Assembly: GCF_002878395.1 (NCBI RefSeq)
Contig: NC_061118.1
Span: forward strand, 84,098,673-84,162,672
Length of the DNA stretch: 64,000 nt
Direction: 5' to 3'
DNA from: Capsicum annuum
Lineage: Eukaryota > Streptophyta > Magnoliopsida > Solanales > Solanaceae
A program made the position numbers and the translations under genes. This document shows, piece by piece, positions 24,861 to 36,400 of this stretch (the stretch's first letter is position 1; each line of letters starts with the position of its first letter). Under the pieces are notes generated by a model that worked only from the letters and a program-made list of their open reading frames with translations, did not search any database and was not told the origin of the DNA.

Positions 24861-26360
24861 AAAACTATCAGGACAAAGTTTACAACTTCTTCATATTGTT
24901 TGATAATGTCTAATTGAGATATCCAAGACTAAAAGATGGTTTTGAATCTCTATTCATTATATTAATTCAAACAATATAGATTAAAAAAAATTATAATCAA
25001 AGATTTGTTTAACAATATCACCGAAAAATCACTTTGTAAAAATAATGTCAAATTATTGCTTTTTGAAAAAAAAAAAATTGTCAGACAGATTAGAAGAAAT
25101 TGAATATGATTTTAGGGAGAAATTTACCTTAATTCAAAAGTATGAATTAGAGGAAAAGATGGGATTAAACCCACCGTTGAAATAATGGCGTAAAATAAGA
25201 AAGAAACGGTTCTTAATTTGGTAAAGTAAGGGCGTAGGATGAGGGGATCTTTAACATGTATCTCAAGTTTTAGTAAAAATACTAAATGTTGGGATATTTG
25301 TAATATTTTTAAATTGAAGGAAATTTTAGTAGTTTTGTAACTTAAGTTATTTTTTTAGATAATTTTTTCTTTTACATAAAAGGATTTTCTACCCAAATTT
25401 ATTTTTAAAAAAGAATATTTTTCTAGATTCTCGCCTAAAACATACAATAAAATTTTTCAAAAGATTTAACTAAGGACCTTCGGAAGGTATTTCAATCCTT
25501 TTCCATTTTTGAAATAGATCCCAAAAAAAAAAGGGGAGAGAGAAGCATATTGTCGTTCGTGTGTCCATATGACACATTTTTTTGTAGGCTAAATCCATTG
25601 GGAGACACTAAAATGAATATCTTTCACTTAAAACATCTTTACGAAAATTTGTATCATTTAAACACTTAAAAATACTTGATTATGACACTTTTCGTTGAGT
25701 CAACCCAAACTATATAAAGAGTGTGCACTACACTCGCCCATGGCATGTCAAAATGGTGAATTAAATGAAGACACGTGGCATTTCATCTAAAATCATAATT
25801 AAAAATGAATTATGAGAGAAAAAGAAGATATTTTCAATCAAAACTAAAAATAAAAGAAATTATTTTCTAAGCAATCCCACCTCTTCAGTCCCTCCTTCCC
25901 CCTTCTAAATAAACACCTCATTTGCTGAATTTCTTTTCAAACTTTCTCAAAATTTTCAAATAACTTCATACTACAAATGGGGGATGAACGCATTTTTATC
26001 CCTTCCGACTGAATTCTTTTCTTTTTTTGAAATAAAAAAAGAAAAGAACTTAAAATTCATTTTCTGATTTTGATTTTTTTTTTTTTATAAAAGAAATGCC
26101 ACATCTCAAAGAATGGTCGCGTTGTTAATTTTTCGGTGACCAGGGTAGAAATAATAGGAGGATTAAGTGGAGAAGGAAGAGAAAAAGAGTAAAGAAGAAG
26201 CAAAAACGAAAAAGAAGGTAAAAGAATAAAATAAAAAAGAACTGTTTGCTTAAATTCTTGAAGTGCCTATTTGATGTGAAATTCACACCAATTGTCAAAT
26301 CCATAATAATATTAAAATGATAAGAGTCACACACTACTACCTGTGTTCAAATGATAAAAA
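24861..26360. other. AT-rich spacer, nothing recognised
   Basis: No credible gene. The open frame on the minus strand at 26125-26334 is a purine-rich low-complexity stretch read backwards (Phe/Leu-rich). The block 25580-25860 looks like a dispersed repeat, but no termini were found. Confidence 0.45.
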
Positions 26361-26456
26361 GTGTTGACTAAAGACGTCTTGAGTATCTTTGCGATAGGTT
26401 AAACCTTAGTGTTGACTAAAGACGTCTTGAGTATCTTTGCGATAGGTTAAACCTTT
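26361..26456. repeat. Perfect 48-bp tandem duplication
   Basis: gtgttgactaaagacgtctt and the following 28 bases occur twice back to back (26361-26408 and 26409-26456) with no difference. A recent slippage or template-switch event. Confidence 0.95.
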
Positions 26457-27402
26457 TTTGCACCTTGTAACCCCACGGTCCCATCAGTTTTTTCCACCCC
26501 TCTTCCTCTTTATTTCTCCATCGCTCTGCGTGTTATTTTCTTCCTCTCGATATGTTGATCTTTTTATGATAGAACTCGTAACTGGACCATTAATGAGCAG
26601 ACGGACAATATTTTCCACTTGACTCATGGAACATGTCATAATCAAGAAGAGAAGCAAGGCATTACCATAACTCTCCTGACAATTAGGAAATTAGCCCAAA
26701 TGGCAATTAACAATTCAATCATTTATAGACTGAAATATAAAAGAATTTTTTTCAAGACCTTGCGAAGATATGAAAACCATGAAAGAACAAACTTAAACTT
26801 GTTTCTTTTTATTCTTTTTCCCGAGTCGTCCAAATATTGAGCCATCCGTTTCTCAGATATGCAAATGAAGGCCTCTGGAATCTGGCTTTTGCTGGTTTAA
26901 ATAGCATATCCACAAGCAACATAGATATTATGAAATGTAAGGCAACAACCACTTCTCAAAACTCATTTGAGGCATCCTGATATGAGTAACATCATGAATC
27001 TAGAAGTAGAACGAATGGTTGCAGAAATTTACTCTCCATACGGCTGAGGCTGACGAAATCATAGGCATGCAGGGGGAAATAGAAGTCGGGTGGAGTTTTC
27101 AAGTACTGCATCTCAGAAAAGATGCACAATAGAAGTACTTACAATACCTGTGGATCACCCTAGTCTCCAAAAGGTGCATATATTTGCAATTATAAATATG
27201 AGGTTAGTGCCCCGTAACTGTTTGTTTAAGCTACCAGTTTCCAGCAAGAAAACTCTTCAAATCTACTCTAAAATCAGCATTTTCCTGAGAAATGCAGTGC
27301 AGACTTCAGTAAATTATCTAATTATTCCCGGGTATAAGTTCCACTGCAGTGTACATCTAATAGAGAAAGCACTCTACTCATAAGAGCTGCATATAACACA
27401 AC
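26457..27402. other. 3' flank of the PITH gene (3' UTR and spacer on the minus strand)
   Basis: It lies immediately downstream of the PITH stop codon at 27403-27405 when read on the minus strand, so part of it must be 3' UTR. No other coding region is convincing; the plus-strand frames at 26619 and 27090 have no recognisable domain. The polyadenylation site cannot be fixed. Confidence 0.5.
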
Positions 27403-30400
27403 TTATTCCACATGTGAAAAGCCTCCACCGGTCTCGGCCTGAGTCCTGCATACATAGATACCATCTTTTAGTTGACTTATGGACAACAGGTAAATGTAAA
27501 AGAGAGCTGAAGCCAAATTACAGGAATTTAATAGGGGCCACAGATGGGGACGTCAGGGAGGTGCCAAGCCCAATATTAGATTGCACCAGAAAGGAAAGAA
27601 GGCTGCAGCCTGATTTACATTTATACATTGGGAGGATGGACAATAGTAGGTGAGTGGATTGTGCCAAACAACACATGACTTGCCCATAAGAAAAAGATCA
27701 TAGCAACATGGTCTCAAATATTTTTATGCCTCAAAAAATACAGGACTTCCTTAAGTTAACAGTGGATAATCTAATTCCAGGAAATTTATGTCATTAATTA
27801 TGAGAACATTGTGCTGACATTCTCATCAAGCGCGGCTTCCGGCAGAGAAGTCTTGGTGTTTTCCTTCTTTCTGCAAGTCTCTCAACCTCACTCATGTCAG
27901 AATTTCCATCAAAGTTACAAGCAGAAACAGAACCACCTTGTGGAATTATCATGGAAAAATTGAAAAGATTTGGCATAGCTCATCGTCCCTTACAGGGTTG
28001 ACATCACGGATTTGCACGGAGAACTTGTTAGGTCAGTTAGCTGCTACAAATAATATTAAGAGAGGTTTTCTAGTAGTGGCTTATGGAATGTTCTTTAAGA
28101 TGAGAATAAATGAACTAAAAGGGATTTATGTTCAACTGATCTGATCTATTCTCAATATGATGAAGGGCGTGAGCCTCAAGAGAATGGTTGCGGATGATGA
28201 GACATAGAATGATCAATAGATTGTATGTGTATCTACATGATCAATAGATTGCATGTGTATCTCTACACCCTTCCTTGTCACAAGATTAGTAGATATCTAC
28301 TTTTTATATTTCTTTCACACATTTGGGCAAACATAGTGTGGCTATTGCTGCTTTAGTTGGGAATTACCATTTCCTTAATTAATTACATTGAACAAATAAA
28401 AGTTGATCTGAGTGTTATGCTAAATCTATGTTTGCATCCACCAGATGCATGTTTTAATGTTTCCTCACGCAAATCTGGACACGTCATTTCTTTGTGAAGA
28501 TAATAATTTATTAATGTGAAGGCTTGGATGGGTCTTCGTTGAACATTATTAGTGTGTATACCCCACATGTAGGCTTGGATGGCTTGGATGAGGATGAGAA
28601 GAAGAGTTTTTGGGAGGCTTTGGATGAGATGGTGAGGGGTGTTCCCAGCAATGAGAAGTTTTTTATAGGAAGGGATTTCAATGGGCACATAGGGTCTTCT
28701 TTGAGGGGTTATGACGATGTGCATGGAGGCTTAGGGTTCAGTGTAAGGAATGAATGAAGGAGTTGCCCTTTTGGATTTTGCTCGGGCTTTTGGGTTGTTG
28801 ATAGTTAATTTGAACTTCCCAAAGGAGGTTCAGTTGGTTACCTTCTGTAGTTCGGTGGCCAAGACTCAAGACTCGATTGACTTTTTGCTCCTTAGGAAGG
28901 GTGATAGGGTTTTTTGTAAAGATTGTAAGGTTTCACCTAGTGAGAATATTTCGACCCAGCATAGGCTTTTGGTGATGGACTTGGAGCTCAAGAAGAGGAG
29001 GAGAGATGAGGATGATATGCCAAGGATTAGACGAGGTAGCCTGACTTTGGACAGTGAGCTTGAGATGGGGGAGAAGTTGACAGGGAGAAGAGCTTGAGAG
29101 AGTAAAGGGGATGTTGATAGTACGTGGGATAAGACTGTCAGTTGCATTAGCGAGACGGCTAGAGAGGTGTTGGGTGTCTCGAGAGGTAGATCTGACAAGC
29201 ACCGAGGGAACTAGAGGTGGAGTGGAGAGGTTAAAGGGAAGGGGGAGGCTAAGAAGAGGGCTTACGCAAAGTTGGGTGAGAGTAAGAATGAGGAGGAGAA
29301 GCGGAAGAATAGGGAGGAGTACCTAGGAGAGAGGCTAAGTTGGTGGTTATGACGGCTAAGAATGTAGTTTTCGAAAGCTTATACATAGCGTTAGAGGGTA
29401 AAGATGGTGATAGAAAGTTGTACAAACTAGCTAAGGTTAGGGAGAGGAGGGCTCGAGACCTTGACCAAGTGAAGTGTATTAAGGATGCAGGCAACAAAGT
29501 TTTGGTGGAGGAGGTTCTTATCAGGAGGAGATGGCAGTCCTACTTTCATAAGCTCTTGAACGAAGAAAGGGACACTAGCATTGTGTTAGGGATCTGGAAC
29601 ACTCCAAGAGGCTTCATGACTATGGCTATTGTAGGCGAGTTAAGGTTGAGGAAGTTAAGGTTGTTATTCGTAAGATGCATAGGGGTAGAGTGATTGGGCC
29701 ATACGAGATTTAGATGGATTTTTGGAAGTGCGCGGGAGGGGCAGGGATGGAGTGGTTGACTAGGTTGTTTAACATCATTTTCCGGACGACAAAGCTACCT
29801 GAAGCTTGGAGATGGAGTATGATGATTCCATTGTATAAGAACAAGGTGACATTCAGGATTGTAACAATTATGGGGGTATTAAGTTGTTGAGCTACACTAT
29901 AAAGGTTTGAAAGATGGTGGTAGAGTTGAGGTTACGAAAGATTGTGACTATTTCTAAGAATCAGTTTGGTTTTATGCCAGGATGCTTGACTATTGAGACC
30001 ATCTATCTCATAAGAAGACTGGTGAAGGAGTATAGGGAGAGGAAGGACTTGCACATAGTGTTCATCAACTTAGAAAAGGCTTATGATAAAGTCCCCAGGA
30101 AGGTCTTATGGAGGTGCTTGGAGGCTAGAGGTGTACCTATGGTGTATGCTAGGGAGATTAAGGATAATAATGACGGAGCCAAGATTCGGGTTAGGACTGT
30201 GGGAGGGGACTTGGAGCACTTTCCCGTCTTGATGTGGTTACACCAAAGATCGACTCTTAGCCCATATTTATTCGCCTTGGAGAGGGATGTTTTGACTTTG
30301 TAAATTCAAGGTGAGATGCCTTGGGAATTTGCGGATGATGTAGTTTTGATTGATGAGACCAAGTGGAGGAGTTGATGCTAAGTTGAAGATTTAGAGGCAA

Positions 30401-33400
30401 GCCATAGAGTCTAAAGAGTTTAGGTTGAGTACGTCCAAGACGGAATACATGGAGAATGAGTTCATTGAGGCATCGCATGAGATTGATCCTAAACTCAAAG
30501 GCAAGTTCTACAGAGTGGTAGTTAGACCAGCTATGTTGTATGGGGCAGAGTGTTGGCCAGTCAAGAAATCTCAGATCCAAAAGATGAAGGTGGCGAAGAT
30601 CAGAATGCTACGGTGGATGTGTGGGTGCACGAGAAAGAATATGATTGGAAATGGGATTATTCGATATAAGGTGAGAGTAGCGTCAGTGGAAGCCAAGATG
30701 CAGAAAGTAAGGTTGAGATGGTTTGGGCATGTGATGAGAAGAGGCACGAATGTCCGAGTGCGGAGGTGTGAAAGGTTTGCTAGGGATGGATTGAGGCAAG
30801 GTAAAGATAGACCGAAGAAGTATTGGAGGGAGGTTATTAGACATGACATGGAGTAGCTTTAACTTACCGAGGACATGACCCTAGATAGCAAGATGTGGAG
30901 GAGGCAGATTAGGGTAGAAGGATAGTAGGATGAGTGTGTCTTTGTTAGAAGGTAGGAGGTCTTTATTTTGGTATCCGTGCTTGTAGCTATAGTATTATGT
31001 TAGTTAGAATATGAGTAGAAATAGTATACAAAATCCTACTTGGAAAAGAATAGTATTGTAGTGTCTATAAATAGGGTGTCAATGTAATTATGTAGACAAC
31101 AATTCAAATAATATTTTTCTCTATTATTTCTCACATGATATCAGAGCATTGGTGAGAAAATTCCTGAGAAAAAAATATCAGTCACCGTGTGTCAATTTTC
31201 GGTGATTGTTTGAGTCATTACCTGTTTTATGGGTTGTGTGCACAATATAATAACACCAAGAGGATCGAAAAGCTTAGGCGACAAAACACCCGACCAAAAC
31301 CACTGAAAAGTCCCCAGCCACGCGCTCCCACGCACCTGCAGGACCAGCGATATCTGTCACGCGCCAACGTGTGAGCCATTCTCCGATCGACTTTTTCGGC
31401 CTTTTCTTTTTTGTTGGGATCGCCCAGCTACTCCGACCTCCAACCATCTTTTGTTTTTCAGTTTCAGCCAAGTTTCTCAAATTTCGATCGCCGGAACCCT
31501 AATTCCCCAACTTTATATTTTTTTCCGGCAATTGGACAATGTTTTTCCAGATTCCGGCAACATATTTTCTGATCTTTTACTTGGTGTCCTATGATTAAAT
31601 CTAAGCCCTTAATGAGGAGATCAGAAAATCAACCGTCACAGTCCACGAAGAATCGACAAGGGGAAGGTCGATTTGAAAGATCTCGTCCTAGGTGTAGTTA
31701 TTGTAAAAGGCTTGGACATGCCCACTGACCTAGAAAAAATATACATTAAAGTCCCTAGGAGGTTTCTAGTGAGATGTTTGAAGGCTAGATTTGTACCTAT
31801 ATCATACATTACTCAATTAAGGACATATATGATGAAGCCAAGACTCCGTGAGGATAGTGGGCAGAGACTCAAAACACTTCTAAGTCGTGATGGGGTTGCA
31901 CCAGGGATAAACACTTAAATCATTTTTTTTTCCTTTGTGATGGACCAGCTGAGGCGACATATCTGAAGGGACGTGCCGTAGTATATTTGCTGATGACATA
32001 GTATTGATCGACGAAAAGCGACGGAGTTAGAGGGTTCAATTTGAGCAGGACTAAGAAAGAGTACTCCGACTGCAAGTTTAGCAACATGACTTACGAGGCA
32101 GCTGTCGAAGTGAAGATCAACACACAAGACATCTCCAACAAGAAGAAAGTTTCAAGTATCTTGGATCAATAATCCAAGATGGAAAGAGTGATGATGATGT
32201 TACACATCGTTTTGGAGAGGGGTGGATGAAATAAAGGCTAGCATCCGATGTCTTGTGCGATAAGAATGTATCACCCAAGATTGAAAGGTTAGTTTTATAA
32301 ATTGGTTGTTAGACCAGCTATGTGGTATGGGGCAATATTTTGGCCAGTCAAGAACTCACATGCCAAGAAGATGAAAGTAGCAGAAATAAGCATGTTTCAG
32401 ATAGATGTGTCGGCATACTAGGAAAAATAGGATTAAGAATAAAGAAATTCAGGACAAGATCAGACTGGCGGCCGTGGTGGATAAGATGAGGGAAGGGAGG
32501 CTGAGATGGTTCGAGTATGTGAAGGGAAGAGGCATTTAGTGAGGAGGTATGAGAGGTTGACTGCTGAAGAAGTATTGGGGAGAGGTGATTAGAAAAGACA
32601 CGACACACCTACCACTTACCGAGGACATGATCCTATATAGGAGGATATGCAGGTCGAGGATCAGGGTAGAAAGGTTAGTAGGTAATCGAGCACTATCTAG
32701 TATTCCTTATCAATATTAGTATTCTTGCTCCCCTATTATTTTATTCTTCGATTATTATTATTACCTATTGTTCTCTTTGCTTTGGTTATCATATTATTTG
32801 TTGTTGCTATTGTCTTTTCTCACACTCTTAGCATGTTCATGTTATTTTTCCTTTTTGTTTTTTTATAAGTAATGTAAATATACACATATAGAAGTTTAAG
32901 GCTAGGGGATATGCAAGCCAACCAAAAAAAAAAGCATAGGGCGCAAAACTAGTACATTGTTGAAAAGCTTAAGCATTATTTGTAGCCAGCAAAATATGTA
33001 ACCATGTCATTCATCTAGGATTGAGAACACTGATACTCCTTCCATCAAGTTGTTTAACCCTATTTCTATTTAGGGGTATCAAAATATTTGGGAGTAGAAT
33101 TATTGAAGTATTTCAGATGGAACATCTATGTATCTTCGATATTCTTGGTTTCTTAGAAAGTTCCGCTTAACGGCAATGGGGGTGTGCAATTATCAGGTGC
33201 AACCAGCAATGCCCCTACTCCCTTTCCCTTTAGGTTAGGGGAGCACTAAAATGCAACTTCGATCGGATGCGGGAATCAAATCCCACCGCTAGGATATCCA
33301 TCAACTACTAATATTATTTTGACAATATTCTTGATAAGTAGATGTAATTCTATTGAAATTATTTCGGTTACAAGTTTCAAGAACTAAAATTCATTTGATG

Positions 33401-36400
33401 AATAATAGTTTAAAACTTTAAATTTGATGTGATAGTTTCTCCACTCCTTTTCAACTATTACTACAGTATTTTCTTCTTCCAGTACTTGTAGTTAATCTAA
33501 TAAACCAATCAAACAAATATTTCAAACTCCACGCTACCAAAGAATATTACAGAGAATGGGATGGAGGGAATTCAGATATCAGGGACGGCCAGATTAAATA
33601 TCATACTGATACTCCATCTGCAGCAAGCTAACATGATTCAGAATCTATATGATGACTACCTGAAGGAATTTTCTCTTAATAATAAAACTGCAACTTAATA
33701 ATTCACATCCTAACAAAAGATCCAAAAAAATAACTAATGCTGAATTTGCACTCAATTGAACTGCCAAAGTAGGAATTAACAGTACAGAAACTAAACATAC
33801 ATTGAACTGCCAAAGTAGGAATTAACAGTACAGAAACTAAACATACATTATCTTTATAAAAGGGAAAACAGTAACTAACTTGTGATCAGAGGGGTTAGGC
33901 ATAATCTCATAAACAATATTTGCAACAACGTCCCTCTTCATCTGTACACAATTATTTTGGAAGCAAATCAAGATAAATACCTGAAACAAGTTACCATGGA
34001 ATTCATCCAAACATTTTTCACTATGATTACCTGTGTGGCTTCTCCTTTCAAGCCAATATAGTGTATTTGTGTTGTATCAGCACCAAAGTTATCAGGGAAA
34101 TGCAAAGTGATATTTCCCACACTTTGAAACCTTGTGTACCTGAATGTGTATTTACAGATAGCATGAAACAACCAAAATAGTCAGCCAGAATATAAGCAAC
34201 CTTGTTGTAGATGTGTGGAAGTCAAATTAATTAAGTATTTAATTATATTTTAAGTAGCTTTCTTTATTATTATAATTTATATAATAGAACTTATGTTTCA
34301 TAGTTTCATAAGGATTAGGGTTAGCTATAGATATTAGTATAGAATAGGGTTTATGTTTCCTACTTCCACAAGGATTAGACTTCCTGTTGTTGTAATAATA
34401 CTCCTAGTTAAAGAGGTTTTGGAGGAATAAATCAGTAAGTTGTAGTTTAAGAAAAAACAAGAGATTTGGAGTTCTCTCGTTTATTGGACTCCAAGGTTTC
34501 AGCCTTCTTTAAAGAGGTGAAGAGATCGGAGTTCTCTCTTCCATTGAACTCTAAGGTTTCACCCTCCCTTTAACGAGCTGAATTTATATATCACCCTGCA
34601 ACTCGATCCTTCTCTAAAGACCCTAACAAACCTTCTATAACAGTGATCTGAACAATGTGCTCAATGTAAATATCAGAAAATTTATCTTACAATGATTGTG
34701 CTTATGCAATATAAATGTCGACGTGTGCGCATGCACGCACAGGAACAATGTCCAAAATTGCAACTACAAAATTGACATAAAGACCCTGCAGCAGCAATGT
34801 TTTGGATAAAGGAGCAAAATACCTTGTCTGGTACTCTAGAACTCCTTGCAAATTTTCGGCTAAATCCCATTCCTTACAAGTGAAATAAGTATCAGAAAAG
34901 GTGGTCAGGGGTGGAGGAGTTATGTTCAAGGCATCAAACTTTCAAAAGCCAACTTGAGAAAATATCTGAACAGAAGTTATCAAAACGAACGAACGAATAC
35001 GTATCTATATAAGTACCTGAACCACTTGCATAGATTGAGCATCTGAAAAATCAATGCCATCTCGATTGATGAATCTGGATGAATAGCAAAAGCCAGTTAG
35101 GGCAAAAAACAAATAGAACTTCTAGGATGCATGCATGTTGAAAGAAGTATGTATCGCCTCGGATTTCAAGAAATTTGTTACAAGTGGAAGCAGACTGAAT
35201 TCGCAAGTCAAAAGGAAACGGAATATATACAAGATCCTCTCCTGCTACAATATATTACTCATCAAACTTTGCCAGCAATTTATGGACTTTACAATGCAGG
35301 AAGTGTTAATAATATACTCACGCCCTCATCTTAGATGGACTTGTTCCACCAGCACCGCCAACAATTGCTATGCTCTTGATCTTAACATCTGCTGTGAACC
35401 TATCATGATTAAGTTCAGCCAACTATGAATATAAGATGATAGTCACATGGAGGTGCTGGGTGACTAAGAAATGGCAATCAACATTTACAGACATAATTTT
35501 CCGTTAAACCACTTTGAAGATAAACCAGTTCCCCTATTTCTGCAACACGATCAGATGATTTGATATTACCTTTTCGACAAGTACTAATGAATTTTATTAT
35601 AAGGATATCAATCAAAAAGCTAATGCTAGAAAAATATAGTTACACATTGTGCAGTTCCTCAATTGTATCCAACATATCATCGAAGTCTTGTACAAAAGCT
35701 AGATTGTACAAATAAGCTAGCAAGAAAAAACTCTAGATTTAAGGCTAAGACTGTTTCTCTTCATCTCTTGTAGCCTTCAAAAAGTCTCTTGCTCCTTTCT
35801 GTCCAAACAGAAAAAATGCCGGAGAGAACCATTTGGATATCCTATTGACTTAACTAACGGATAAATTTCTTCTATTCCAATTGAAAGAGAGCTAATGTGG
35901 GAATAAATGGGCAAAAAGAGACAGTAACGTTCATGCTACATGATATGCAAAGCAATCTAGCCCTATACAGTCTTTTGAATTGAAAGAAGGGGATAAAAAG
36001 GAGAGGAGAGGGGTGCGTTGATTTTTCTCGACTGATTTTTGGGAGGAAATAAGCAGGAAGAAAGAGAGAAAGGAGATAAGGCAGGAAGAGGAAAGGGGTA
36101 CATTAGTTTTCACCGACTGTTTTTTGGGAGGAGATAAGCAGCAGATAGAGAGAAAATGGAGACAAATGGTGGTGAACAAAGCGTTAAGTTTTGTTTTCCG
36201 AGTCAACATGTGAGTGAAGATGGAGGAAAAGGAGGAACCTCAAGATAAAGTTTTATAATGCCATATAAGACCTTCAAATTATTATCAGGAGAAATGCTTC
36301 ATCAAGGGAACTAGTGTCAAATGACACTAATTCCTTCTTTAAGAAAATTAATTATAATCAGTCCAATAGCAAAACTTTTTTACTCCTCTCTCCTCATCCC

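Larger units (their letters stand above)
27446..33879 (-). other. Intron 8 of the PITH gene (6.4 kb), filled with retroelements
   Basis: The donor is CACAA/GTTAGT at 33879, splitting a Lys codon after its second base. The acceptor is ATGCAG/GAC at 27446, and the next exon supplies the G that completes Lys. Inside lie RTE copies 3 and 4, a copia fragment and a possible SINE; the first three run antisense to the gene. 27650-28500 and 32700-33170 hold no recognisable element. A 60-codon minus-strand frame at 27794-27976 has no known domain. Confidence 0.88.

Noticed and set aside
26125..26334. 69-codon hydrophobic minus-strand frame that looks like a membrane protein
   Set aside because: Phe/Leu runs come from a purine-rich tract; no conserved features.
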